A stretch of DNA of 64,000 nt from Streptomyces pyxinae (GCF_024756275.1 NZ_JANUGQ010000027.1:30918-94917), one strand, 5' to 3'; positions 34,132 to 42,177 are shown, counted from the stretch's first letter. The notes: generated from the letters alone by a model not told the origin. Numbers and translations are program-made.

Positions 34132-34176
34132 CCTAGGGCATCCCTTGGGGCAGGAAGCACAAGGAAGGGAGTCCTG

Positions 34177-35217
34177 ATGCAGAAGAAGCCTCTAGAGACC
34201 CTGCTCAATGAGGGCCGCCGCAAGATTCAGGTGACAGACGATGAGCTCACGGAGGCAAAGCGCCGCCGCAGCTTGCTGACCGCCTGCATGAGGCGCGCCT
34301 TTCCGGGGTCGACCTGCTACTTCAACGGCAGCGTGGCGCACGGCGACGCGAACACGCCCCTGACCGACGTCGACCTCGGAGTCATCCTGGCTTCTGCCGA
34401 CGCGGAAGGCTACGGACCCGAGGGGAAAGATGCTCTGTCACTGATGGAGCGAGCGCGCGATGCGATCCGCGCCGACCTGGAAGACGAGTTCCCCAACCTC
34501 ACGGTCGAGGTGGTCGGCCGGCGGCGTGCAGTACTCGTACGCTTCGGTGCCCCGGTGACCAAGGGGCAGCAGGACTTCACGGCTGACGTCATGACAGCCA
34601 TCCCTCATCCCACCGGTGTGGGTCTGTACATCCCCAACAACAAGATCGCAGCAAGGTGGGATAGAGCCGATCCGGTCAGTCATACCCTGATGGTGCACAA
34701 GGCCATCAAGGACACGAACCTGGTCTTCGCTCGGGTCGTGAGGCTGCTCAAGCACTGGAACTCGACCCACAGCAAGCCTCTCTGCTCCTGGAACATCAAG
34801 GCGCTGGCTCTGGGATGCATCGACACACCCATGACCCTGATCGAAGCGCTGCAGCTCTTCTTCACGTACGGCACAGAACAGCTCGAAGAAGGCCCTACCC
34901 CCGACCCGGCAGGCGTAGCGGGAGACATCCCTCTCGGCTTGCCGATCACGGACGTGTGCAAGCGTCTGCGAACCGCCAAGAACTACATCGACCTCGCTAT
35001 CGACCACGAGACGGCAGGACGCCCGCTCAGCGCCCAGCACGCACTCCACCAGGTGCTGCCGGAAATCATCCCCGACATCGATCCCGCTGACGCAGAAGCC
35101 GCCGCCGAAGAAGAGGCCGCGCGTCTGGTGCAGAGTGTGGCTATGACCGGAAGCGCCGCGTCCGGGCTCGGCCTCGTAACTCCGAGGGTCACCTCGACCC
35201 GTGCCTGGGCGCCGTAA
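34177..35217 (+). CDS. CD-NTase (cGAS/DncV-like nucleotidyltransferase) of a CBASS-like system
   Basis: A 346-residue protein with GGGAG upstream of ATG 34177. The nucleotidyltransferase core shows GS at residues 51-52 (YFNGSVAHGDANT), metal-binding Asp64 and Asp66 (LTDVDLGVIL) and a third acidic residue Asp137 (FTADVMTAIP), followed by the helical OAS-type domain (VSHTLMVHKAIKDTN, RVVRLLKHWN). This is the pattern of CD-NTases that make cyclic oligonucleotide alarms on phage infection. The next gene starts 2 nt after the stop. Product nucleotide and clade cannot be told by eye. Codon use is less GC-rich than in core genes. Confidence 0.85.
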   Translation: MQKKPLETLLNEGRRKIQVTDDELTEAKRRRSLLTACMRRAFPGSTCYFNGSVAHGDANTPLTDVDLGVILASADAEGYGPEGKDALSLMERARDAIRADLEDEFPNLTVEVVGRRRAVLVRFGAPVTKGQQDFTADVMTAIPHPTGVGLYIPNNKIAARWDRADPVSHTLMVHKAIKDTNLVFARVVRLLKHWNSTHSKPLCSWNIKALALGCIDTPMTLIEALQLFFTYGTEQLEEGPTPDPAGVAGDIPLGLPITDVCKRLRTAKNYIDLAIDHETAGRPLSAQHALHQVLPEIIPDIDPADAEAAAEEEAARLVQSVAMTGSAASGLGLVTPRVTSTRAWAP

Positions 35218-35219
35218 TC

Positions 35220-35747
35220 ATGGGCCTCTGGTACGGGGTGCAGCCGGCGTGGTGGGCTCCTCTGGAACGAGAGGCGCGCCACCGTTTCGGCGGGGCGCTT
35301 CGACACACCTACGCAGCAGGGCGATTGATCTACGAGGTCAAGGAACTGGACGTGGTGGGAGCACGGCCTCTCGACGTGCGGATCAGCTTCTTCGAGCACC
35401 CTCCGTACGACACCTACGGGCTTCAGCCGAGTGACTTCCCTCGCGTACACGCGAATCCGGGCGCAGCGTCGAAGCACCGGTACCCGCAGGACGATGCTCT
35501 TTGCCTCTGGCACCCGTACGATCCTGAGGAGCACCGGTGGACAAGCGAGAACGGGCTTCTCGACCTCATCGAGGTCGTTCGTACGCACCTGTTTCTTGAG
35601 CACTACTGGCGCCTCACTGGAGGAGCCCAGGGTGGCCGGTGGCTGGTGAGAGATGCACCGCACGGTCTGCCTGGGGGTAGTGCGTGGAGATCGTCTCGGC
35701 CACGACGGCGTCGAGCGGCTGGTCATGGGCGCAGACCACTGCCCTGA
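35220..35747 (+). CDS. E2-like conjugation protein (E2-only, type II-short CBASS style)
   Basis: Up to 175 residues, ATG two bases after the CD-NTase stop. The middle shows the bacterial E2 signature: HRYPQDDALCLWHP with candidate catalytic Cys95, then HRWTSENGLLDLIEVVRTHL, and the helix plus LEHYWRLTGGAQGG. E2-only proteins beside a CD-NTase, without E1 or JAB partners, mark the short form of type II CBASS, in which E2 primes the nucleotidyltransferase. The last about 20 Arg-rich residues overlap the next gene by 64 nt and may not be functionally important. Confidence 0.78.
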   Translation: MGLWYGVQPAWWAPLEREARHRFGGALRHTYAAGRLIYEVKELDVVGARPLDVRISFFEHPPYDTYGLQPSDFPRVHANPGAASKHRYPQDDALCLWHPYDPEEHRWTSENGLLDLIEVVRTHLFLEHYWRLTGGAQGGRWLVRDAPHGLPGGSAWRSSRPRRRRAAGHGRRPLP

Positions 35748-36187
35748 TTGTTCCTGTCATCGCGCTACTCGGTGTTTACGTCACCTACACCCTCAACCAG
35801 CGCGCAGCAAGAAGAGAGAGACGGTCCAAGACCTTCGCCGAAGCCCTGACTGCGGTGGAGGAGTACCTGGAGATGCCGTACCGCATACGCCGGCGACCTG
35901 ACCTACCAGAAGCACGTCGGGAGTTGACCGACGAGGTCAGTTCCATCCTGGCACGCATGGCGTTCCATCAGGCGTGGCTACAGATCGAAGCGTCGTCGGT
36001 AGCTGGGCCGTACGCCACGCTCGTTGCCACTGCGCGGGCCGAGGCTGGCGTTCAAATGAGCGTGGCATGGCTTCAGCCGCCAATCACATCCGACAGTGGC
36101 ATGAACTTAGGCACGGCATACTCCCGAAACAGATCGAACGCTGCGAAGACAGCTTGCATCACTGCAATGCGTCGTCATCTCCGATAA
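35684..36187 (+). CDS. one-helix membrane protein, candidate CBASS effector
   Basis: A 167-residue protein from GTG 35684, overlapping the E2 gene by 64 nt in another frame. A hydrophobic segment at about residues 18-38 (TALIVPVIALLGVYVTYTLN) is followed by a strongly basic stretch RAARRERRSK and a helical cytosolic region. Third gene of the CD-NTase-E2 operon, the usual place of the effector; membrane proteins are common CBASS effectors. No specific effector family is recognised and no ligand pocket can be seen by eye. The overlap makes the exact start uncertain. Confidence 0.65.
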   Translation: MEIVSATTASSGWSWAQTTALIVPVIALLGVYVTYTLNQRAARRERRSKTFAEALTAVEEYLEMPYRIRRRPDLPEARRELTDEVSSILARMAFHQAWLQIEASSVAGPYATLVATARAEAGVQMSVAWLQPPITSDSGMNLGTAYSRNRSNAAKTACITAMRRHLR

Positions 36188-36467
36188 CGAAGGCAAAGCA
36201 GGGATGCTGTCCCGTCCCTGCCTGCACACCTTGGGGCCGATCTAACTCTGACTGGCTTGGATCCGCCGTGTTCACACTCGCGCGCCAATGCTCACCGCAC
36301 TCAGATGCATCTCCTCGCTAGAGTGCTGGTGGTCACCGCAGCCTTCCCCGAGGATCGACCGGCGCGGACCATCATGCCCATGAGCGTGGTGCCGGACTCC
36401 AGACGCTGGATTCATCCGATGGGGTGCCTCGCAGGGCCGGCGTCGACGGTGGGCCGCAGCGCCGTCC
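36188..36467. other. non-coding right end of the element
   Basis: About 280 bp after the last cargo gene; reading frames here are short and lack starts or conserved features. It leads into the right arm-type repeat and attR. Confidence 0.4.
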
Positions 36468-36489
36468 GTGCGTGAGCGATGCGTGAGCG
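36468..36489. repeat. right arm-type repeat of the element
   Basis: 22-nt copy identical to 17669-17690 (two tandem TGCGTGAGCG units), 114 nt inside the attR core. Confidence 0.7.
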
Positions 36490-36603
36490 GACGCTCCGGC
36501 ACAGCCCGGTTTCGTCCGGATCGCGCGGCACCGGACAGCCCGTCCGACCAGGCCGTTCCGGACGGAGCGACATCGGTCGGCACTAGCCACCCGGCCCTGA
36601 CCA

Positions 36604-36651
36604 GGACTTTTAATCCGTTGGTTGTGGGTTCGAGTCCCACACGGCCTACCG
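36604..36651. repeat. attR core
   Basis: 48-nt copy of the tRNA-Lys 3' half, identical to 17534-17581; the 5' half of a tRNA is missing here, so this is the attachment scar, not a gene. Confidence 0.93.
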
Positions 36652-36689
36652 GTCGGAGAATCATCACCGTCCTTCTGACCTGTTTGTTC

Positions 36690-36725
36690 TGTGGCCCGAC
36701 CGAGGTTTCCCGGTCGGGCCACAGT
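36690..36725 (+). terminator. displaced tRNA-Lys terminator
   Basis: Perfect 14-bp stem CTGTGGCCCGACCG (36690-36703) / CGGTCGGGCCACAG (36712-36725), 39 nt past attR, the position where the tRNA-Lys terminator would lie before insertion. Confidence 0.75.
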
Positions 36726-36829
36726 GCGTCTGACGGCCCTTCGGGGCGTCTGCGTGCCCGAGGCGTGCCCGAAGCGCGGCGAGGCGGTTTCGGCCCGGAC
36801 CGGGGTCCGGGGTACGAGGTTCGCCGCGT

Positions 36830-37260
36830 CGTCGGCGAGCTTTCTGGCCGAGCTCCACGAACAAGGCCCGGGACGGCGCCGGCCTCGCGCCACTGTTTCA
36901 CCCGGGTGTCCGTCCGCAGTACGGGTTCGGGACGGGGCACCGAGGTGAGCTCGACGGACTCCGCCGGGTCGAACGTGATGACCTGCTGCCGGACCGCCCC
37001 GTTCCACGCGGTGCGCGGCGTCCGCCGGGCTCTGCATCGTGGTGGCCCCGTGACCTTGCGGAATGGGGGCATCTCAGCGATCCGATCTCGCTCGGCGGGA
37101 GTGGTCGGCCGCGCGTGGTCGCCTTGCGGCGGGCGATCCGCTCGCGGCGGGCGGCGTTCTCGGCGGTCGGGATTCCTCGGATGCCATACGTGCCGTGCTT
37201 GCAGCTCTTGCGCTTGGGCCACTTCGTGCCGAGCAGGTGACAGGAGACGCCGCCTGACGT
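36830..37260 (-). pseudogene. remnant of a second element integrase
   Basis: Reverse-strand translation shows pieces of an integrase close to the intact one at 19871-21409: an N-terminal piece KWPKRKSCKHGTYGIR (compare KKCPKLAGRKHGSYSIR), then EMPPFRKVTGPP and QQVITFDPAESVEL (compare EMKPFRKITGPA and QQLITFNPAAHVEL), with frame breaks. About 150 internal residues and the whole catalytic domain are missing. It lies directly outside attR and indicates an older insertion at the same tRNA. Confidence 0.8.
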
Positions 37261-37331
37261 GAACGCGCTCCGCCCGCCGGGCCTGAACGAAGGGCACGCC
37301 GACGGGCGGAGACGCAGCGGTCGACTGTGCT

Positions 37332-37775
37332 CTATGACCAGCCGTGTTCGGTGAGCGGCTCGCCGCCCTCGAGGTAGCCGAGCAGCCCGGCCTCGGGGTA
37401 CTCGATGATGTCCTCGGGCAGCTCGTGCACGGACCACCACCGCAGGTCGAGGCACTTCTCGGGCTCGCGGTTGACCGGCTCGCCCGCCCACCTGGTGGCG
37501 AGGAAGAACAGTCCGATGCGCTCGGTCCCGGCGTCCTGCTTGTGGTGCACGACGTGTACGAGCCGCAGGTGCTCGGGGTCGACCTCGACGCCGGTCTCTT
37601 CGTTCAGCTCGCGGGCGGCGCCGACGGTGAGCGGCTCGCCGGCGTCCAGCTTGCCCGAGGGGGCGTGCCACCGTCCGTATCCGTACGGGCCCCCGCGCTG
37701 CGACAGCAGCACCTTGTCGCCGTCACGCAGAATCACATGCGTGTCGATCACAGGGGTCGCGGGCATTGGGGTCAT
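37332..37775 (-). CDS. NUDIX hydrolase
   Basis: A 147-residue protein with a complete Nudix box, GKLDAGEPLTVGAARELNEETGV (GX5EX7REUXEEXGU pattern, residues about 41-63), in a family-typical short protein starting MTPMPATPVIDTHVIL. NUDIX enzymes hydrolyse nucleoside-diphosphate-X compounds. NUDIX genes are a known standard part of actinomycete integrative elements, and this one overlaps (ATGA) the stop of a broken kinase gene, so it is probably a surviving piece of the older element. The reading frame is intact and may still be expressed. Confidence 0.85.
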   Translation of the reverse strand: MTPMPATPVIDTHVILRDGDKVLLSQRGGPYGYGRWHAPSGKLDAGEPLTVGAARELNEETGVEVDPEHLRLVHVVHHKQDAGTERIGLFFLATRWAGEPVNREPEKCLDLRWWSVHELPEDIIEYPEAGLLGYLEGGEPLTEHGWS

Positions 37776-38200
37776 GAGTTCACCGTGGAGTCGTCGGGTG
37801 TGGTGGGGCTGCTGACGCTACCCCCGGGGGTAGGGGCGGCGTCGGCGATTCGCTTCGCTACACCCGTGGGGGTGGACATGGTGGAGTCGAGCACGAGCAC
37901 CTCGACGCCGAGGGCCAGCAGAGTCTGCGCGGCGTCGCGGTAGAGATCGACCTCGCGGGCCGGGCCCGACGGATGGTCATGGAACCGATGACGCTTGCCG
38001 CGCTCGGCGAGCCGGACGGCGATGGCCTCGGGGTCGGCCATGAGGATCACGGCCAGGCCGGGCAGCAGGATGTGCCCGGTTCAGCGCGAGCACGAACGGC
38101 TCGGGGACGCCGGCGAGGGGCGATGCCTGGGCCTGCTCGGCGTCCGGCAAAGCATGAAACCGCGCCGCCGGCCCCCGGCGACGAACTGGCTGCCCTTGGT
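37772..38200 (-). pseudogene. frameshifted P-loop/thymidylate-kinase-like gene remnant
   Basis: Two reading frames are needed to follow the protein: upstream PLAGVPEPFVLALNR, then after a shift near 38080 LLPGLAVILMADPEAIAVRL and RHRFHDHPSGPAREVDLYRD. The DPEAIAVRLAERGKRHRF segment resembles the LID region of thymidylate-type kinases. The N-terminal Walker A part is missing. It is coupled to the NUDIX gene and belongs with the older insertion remnants. Confidence 0.65.
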
Positions 38201-38442
38201 CGCCCAGCCTTCGGACACGGGCGGTCACCGGATGGGGCTCATCCGTCCGGATCCTCCAGGCCGATCCCGTCGATCACGCGGAAGTCGATGAGCCTAGCCT
38301 CATCAGGAGTTGGTGGGCGCGCACCCAGGGCAGGCGTGGGTCGCCGTAGCGTGCCCCGTTGCTTCTCCACGACGGCAGGGCGCACCGCCGGGCGGGGCGC
38401 TCTGAGGTCCCGGTGGCTCCGCCGGCGGTGTCCGCCGGGTTG
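38201..38442. other. junction between insertion remnants and resumed core chromosome
   Basis: About 240 bp without a supported gene. No further copy of the tRNA-Lys repeat is seen here, so the right limit of the older insertion cannot be fixed. Confidence 0.4.
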
Positions 38443-39189
38443 TCAGTACTCGAGGGCGTCGGAGACGGAGGACTGCCAGTAGGTGACGGCGGCGTTGTCG
38501 TCCTTGAAGGTGTCCTTGGGGAGCGTCAGGGTGACGGGGCTGCCGGTGGAGCCGCCGTCGCGGCCGGCGAAGTTGACACGCAGCTTCTTCACGATGCCGC
38601 CGTGGGTGTCACCGCCCGGCTCGCCGGTGAGGGTGATGCCGGCGTAGGCGGACTCGCCGGGGGCCAGGGTGCGGACCGACTGCGGCTTGCTGTCCTCGAT
38701 GATCCGGGTGACGGACTGGTCGCCGTCGAAGCCGAGCAGGGGCGCGGAGTAGGCGTCGCAGGCCGTGGAGCCGGTGTTGGTGACGGTGAGCAGCAGATGG
38801 TTGATCGGGCGGCTGGCCGTGGTGACGGTGACCTTGCTGTTGGCGCCGGAGCAGGCGCCGGCCGAGCTGTCCTCGGAGCCCTTGGGGGCGTTCGTGCCGG
38901 AGCTGGAGACGGCTCCGGAGCCAGAGCCGGAACCGGAGCCAGAGCCGGTGGAGGAGCCGCCGGTGGAGCTGTTCCGGGCGCCGTTGCCATCGGTCGAGTC
39001 GCCGGTGGCGGACGGGGCGCTCGGCGCGTTGGCGGCCCCCGTGGTGGTGCCGCCGTTCTGCTCGCCGGCGGAGGCGGCGGGCGCGCCCGGGTCGGTTCCC
39101 TGGTCGTCGTTCTGGCAGGCCGTCAGGGCGAGCGCCGCGAGCAGGGCGGTGGTGGTGGCGACGGTGGCGCGGGTGCGGAAGCTGGGCAT
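38443..39189 (-). CDS. DUF4232 lipoprotein
   Basis: A 248-residue secreted lipoprotein: signal peptide with lipobox LTAC (Cys near residue 25), a Gly/Ser/Thr-rich spacer (about 30-110, including a GSGSGSGSG run), and a C-terminal DUF4232 domain (SKVTVTTASRPINHLLLTVTN ... GTHGG-like loop, two Cys in GACSG and TACDAY that could form a disulfide). The family is common in Streptomyces secretomes, function unknown. It is followed upstream on the same strand by a 30-residue membrane peptide gene. Confidence 0.88.
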   Translation of the reverse strand: MPSFRTRATVATTTALLAALALTACQNDDQGTDPGAPAASAGEQNGGTTTGAANAPSAPSATGDSTDGNGARNSSTGGSSTGSGSGSGSGSGAVSSSGTNAPKGSEDSSAGACSGANSKVTVTTASRPINHLLLTVTNTGSTACDAYSAPLLGFDGDQSVTRIIEDSKPQSVRTLAPGESAYAGITLTGEPGGDTHGGIVKKLRVNFAGRDGGSTGSPVTLTLPKDTFKDDNAAVTYWQSSVSDALEY

Positions 39190-39217
39190 GGTGGATCGAC
39201 TCCCCGTAGTGGTGGGC

Positions 39218-39310
39218 TCAGTAACGGTTGATCAGCGCGATCACGGTGGCGACGCAGATGATCAGCACGATGCAGGCGATGACATCGCCTGCGGAGCAGC
39301 GGGCTCGCAT
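39218..39310 (-). CDS. 30-residue membrane peptide
   Basis: ATG at 39310 gives MRARCSAGDVIACIVLIICV followed by ATVIALINRY and a TGA stop. GGGAG lies 5 nt upstream. Nearly the whole peptide is one hydrophobic helix with two cysteines, ending in a short polar tail. It sits 28 bp upstream of the DUF4232 lipoprotein gene on the same strand and is shorter than standard gene-calling limits. Small Streptomyces membrane peptides of this kind exist, but I cannot name a function. Confidence 0.6.
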   Translation of the reverse strand: MRARCSAGDVIACIVLIICVATVIALINRY

Positions 39311-39531
39311 GGCGTCTCCCGGTCCGGCGGTGCTGACAACAGCTTCGGCGGGCAGCGCGGCGGAGGGCAATCGATCCGCGGGAGGAAGGGACGCTGGAAC
39401 GGTGAGAGCGGCACTGACCTGGGGGAACGGCAGTCACCTGGAACGGCCTCGCGGGACGGGGAGATGCCAGGGCGGGTCTTCGGAGAGTCGGAGAGGATCG
39501 ACGGGGCGCGGGACGGAGGGCGGGAAGAGTG

Positions 39532-40287
39532 ATGGAGCGGCAGAAGTTCGACGGACTGGCGGAGGAGTACGAGCGGCACCGGCCGCGCTATCCGGAGGCG
39601 CTGGTGCGGGAGATCGCCCGCCGGGTGCCGCGCCACGGGCGGCGGCGCGTCGTGGACGCCGGGGCGGGCACCGGGATCGCGCTGGAGGGGCTGGTGCCAC
39701 TGCTCGGCCCGGAGTGCCGGTACGAGGCGGTCGACGTCTCCGGTGACATGGTCGCCGCCGGGCGGGCCAAGTTTCCCGGGGTGACGTGGACCGTCGGCGC
39801 GGCGGAGCCGTACCTCGAAGGGAGCGCGGACATCGATCTGGTCGTCGTGGCCCAGGCGTACCAGTGGATGGACCGGCCCCGGTTTCGGCGCGCGGCCCGG
39901 CGGTGCCTCCGGCCGGGCGGGGTGCCGGCGGTCATGCGAGAACGACCGGGACCAACGGTCGAGTCCGTTCATGGGCGCCTACGAGAGCTTGCTGGAGGAG
40001 TGTGGTCCGGGCTACCGCCGGGACTACCGGGCGTTCGACGTCGCCGCCGAGCTGAGCGCCGAGTTCCGACCGGCCGGCGGGGCGGTGGAGACGCTCACGG
40101 TCGACTGGACGCTGCCGATGGCGGGGACTTCCTCGGCTTCGCCAGGTCGTCCACCCAGGTGCGGCGGGGCCTCGCCGCACACGGGGAGGCGATGACCGGC
40201 CGGCCGGCGGACCTGGTGGGCGCCCATGCGGAGAACGGCGGGCTGGGGATCGCGTACCGCTGCCGGCTCTTTCTGGCCGTGCGGTGA
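39532..40287 (+). pseudogene. class I SAM methyltransferase with two frame disruptions
   Basis: The start MERQKFDGLAEEYERHRPRY and motif I VVDAGAGTGIAL, then CLRPGG, are a normal ubiE-like methyltransferase. Near 39936 the expected sequence moves to another frame (NDRDQRSSPFMGAYESLLEE, RRDYRAFDVAAELS), and near 40125 it returns (DFLGFARSSTQVRRGL). The open frame runs through only because the third frame is also open, giving a nonsense Arg/Gly-rich middle. Either a decayed gene or two sequencing errors. Confidence 0.75.
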
Positions 40288-40470
40288 GGCCCCTTGCCGG
40301 TTCTTCTGGGCTGTTCTGGGCTGTTCTGTGCTGCGGTGGGTGGGGGATTTCTGCCGGTTCTCACCGGTGAGGGGGCGGGGGCTTCTGCCGGTTCCTCTTC
40401 GCCGTGGGTGCCGGGCGCGGGGTACTGGTTCGTAGTGGTGCTCCGGATGGCGTACAGTTGTCTTTGTCGA

Positions 40471-40544
40471 CGCGGGGTGGAGCAGCTCGGTAGCTCGCTG
40501 GGCTCATAACCCAGAGGTCGCAGGTTCAAATCCTGTCCCCGCTA
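40471..40544 (+). tRNA. initiator tRNA-Met (CAT)
   Basis: Cloverleaf with CAT anticodon. Initiator hallmarks: C1 not paired with the opposite U in the acceptor stem (CGCGGGG / CCCCGCT) and three G-C pairs closing the anticodon loop (GGGCTCATAACCC). T-arm CAGGTTCAAATCCTG. Confidence 0.93.
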
Positions 40545-40550
40545 CTGAAG

Positions 40551-40588
40551 ACCGAAGGCCCGGATTCCCAGGAATCCGGGCCTTCGGT
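40551..40588 (+). terminator. terminator of initiator tRNA gene
   Basis: Perfect 18-bp stem ACCGAAGGCCCGGATTCC (40551-40568) / GGAATCCGGGCCTTCGGT (40571-40588), 6 nt after the tRNA. Confidence 0.9.
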
Positions 40589-40737
40589 GTGTCCGGAGCC
40601 GGTGCGGTGGGGCGCGGGTGTCACCCGGTCGGCCGGGGGTGGGTCGCCGGGCGGGGGTGGCGGGGGCAGGCTGGGGGAAAGCGAATGCGGCACCGTCCGC
40701 CGCCGTGGGTGGACCCGGGCAGGAGAGCAGAGCACTG

Positions 40738-41901
40738 GTGGGGCAGCGAGCGCGGGACGGCTGGTGGCGCGGACGGCGGCGGGAGGGCACCCACCCGGTG
40801 ATCCGGGCGCTGCCCGCGCTGCTCATCGTCGGCGGGGTGGTGTACGACCTGGTGAGCCCGCCCCGGTTCACCGCCGTACCGCTGCTGGCCGCCGCCCCGC
40901 TGGTCGCCGCGCCGCTCTGCACCGCGCGCGCCACCGTGCTGACCGGGTTCTTCGCCGTGGTGACCGTGATCGCCCTGCACGCGCGGGACGGCTCGCTGGG
41001 GGAGGTCCAGTCGCCGACCGAGACGCTGACGGTGCTGACCGTCTCCGCACTGGCGCTGCTCATCAACCGGATGGTGCGCCGCAGCGGGGAGCGGCTGGCG
41101 TCGGCGCGGGTGATCGCGGAGACGGCGCAGCGGGCCGTGCTGCCCCGGCCGGCGGCGCGGATCGGCGGGTTGCGCATCGCCGCGCGGTACGAGGCGGCGC
41201 AGGCGGACGCGTTCATCGGCGGCGATCTGTTCGCGGTGCAGGACACCCCGTACGGGGTCCGGCTGGTGGTCGGTGACGTACGCGGCAAGGGGATGGGCGC
41301 GGTCGGAGCGGTGGCCGTGGTGATCGGGGCGTTCCGCGAGGCGGCCGAGCAGGAGAGCTCCCTGGAGGGCGTGGCCCAGCGGCTGGAACGGGCACTGGCC
41401 CGGGAGGGCGCCCGGCGGCTGGGCCTCGACGACTTCGAGGGCTTCACCACCGCCGTGCTGGCCGAGATCCCGCGCGGCCGCCCGGTGGTGCGGGTGGTCG
41501 ACCGGGGGCACCCGGCGCCGTTGCTGCTCGGCGCCGACGGGGACGTACGGGTGCTGGCGCCGGCCGAACCGGCGCTGCCGCTGGGCATGGCGGACCTGGG
41601 CAGCTGGCCGGACCGGTCGTTCGAGGTGCCGTTCCCGCCCGGGGCGACGCTGCTCCTCTATACGGACGGCCTCTCCGAGGCCCGGGACGCGCGCGGCGAC
41701 TTCTACGACCCGGTGGACCGGCTGGCCGGGCGCTCGTTCACCGGACCCGAGGCGCTGCTGGACGCCCTGGTCGCGGACGTACGGCGGCACACCGGGGGCG
41801 GCACGACCGACGATCTGGCGCTGCTGGCGGTCGGGCGGCCCGAGGAGCGCCGGCCGGGCCTCCGTCCGCCCTCGCCGGTGGCGGTGGAGCGCCCACACTG
41901 A
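40738..41901 (+). CDS. membrane PP2C/SpoIIE-type serine phosphatase
   Basis: About 387 residues from GTG 40738 (AGGAG 12 nt upstream; GTG 40798 with GGGAGGG is an alternative). Three or four N-terminal hydrophobic segments (VIRALPALLIVGGVVYDLV, AVPLLAAAPLVAAPLC, VLTGFFAVVTVIALHA, VLTVSALALLINRMV) are followed by a SpoIIE-type phosphatase domain with EAAQADAFIGGDLFAV, VVGDVRGKGMGAV, GFTTAVLAEI, RGHPAPLLL and LLYTDGLSEARD. Such enzymes dephosphorylate anti-sigma-antagonist proteins. No partner gene is adjacent. Confidence 0.85.
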   Translation: MGQRARDGWWRGRRREGTHPVIRALPALLIVGGVVYDLVSPPRFTAVPLLAAAPLVAAPLCTARATVLTGFFAVVTVIALHARDGSLGEVQSPTETLTVLTVSALALLINRMVRRSGERLASARVIAETAQRAVLPRPAARIGGLRIAARYEAAQADAFIGGDLFAVQDTPYGVRLVVGDVRGKGMGAVGAVAVVIGAFREAAEQESSLEGVAQRLERALAREGARRLGLDDFEGFTTAVLAEIPRGRPVVRVVDRGHPAPLLLGADGDVRVLAPAEPALPLGMADLGSWPDRSFEVPFPPGATLLLYTDGLSEARDARGDFYDPVDRLAGRSFTGPEALLDALVADVRRHTGGGTTDDLALLAVGRPEERRPGLRPPSPVAVERPH

Positions 41902-42177
41902 GGGCTCCCGCCGAGTGCTCCCGGGGCACCACCGGACCCGTCTGAGGCGGTCACGGTGAGTGAGGGGTGGTCCGCCTGGTGCGGCGGAAGCGCCTCGTGG
42001 CGGACGGGGCGGCGGGGGGTGGGGAGGCGTGGCGGTAGGTCAGATGCTGCGGCTGTGTGGTGATCTGACGGGATAGGTGAAACACCGGTGGTTAATGATC
42101 AGTACGAACGGGCTTGGAATACGCCGCCCGTGTCTATTAACGTTCGATAACGCAGCGCGGTTGTCCCAGCCGTCGCC
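41902..42177. other. intergenic region upstream of the riboswitch
   Basis: About 275 bp, GC-rich then AT-rich around 42070-42150, the likely promoter region of the riboswitch-M23 transcript. No gene seen. Confidence 0.45.

Larger units (their letters stand above)
17534..36651. mobile_element. integrative mobilizable element in tRNA-Lys, about 19.1 kb
   Basis: Bounded by identical 48-nt direct repeats of the tRNA-Lys 3' half (17534-17581 and 36604-36651). It encodes a tyrosine integrase, an HTH regulator, a Xis-like protein, a DUF3631 ATPase, an SpdB-like DUF2637 protein, MobC, a relaxase and an XRE/TPR regulator, with cargo near both ends. No FtsK/TraB translocase, type IV secretion genes or recognised RepSA-type initiator are present, so transfer probably depends on a helper and a relaxase/oriT route. 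The gene set is close to actinomycete integrative elements but not the classical TraB-driven type. Cargo genes near the ends look less GC-biased than the host sequence. Confidence 0.92.

Noticed and set aside
36604..36651. Second tRNA-Lys gene
   Set aside because: Only the 3' half is present; acceptor 5' strand and D-arm are absent, so it is the attR core.
36272..37297. 341-codon reverse frame across attR
   Set aside because: Chance joining of element end, attR and integrase debris; only the 36830-37260 part has recognisable ancestry.
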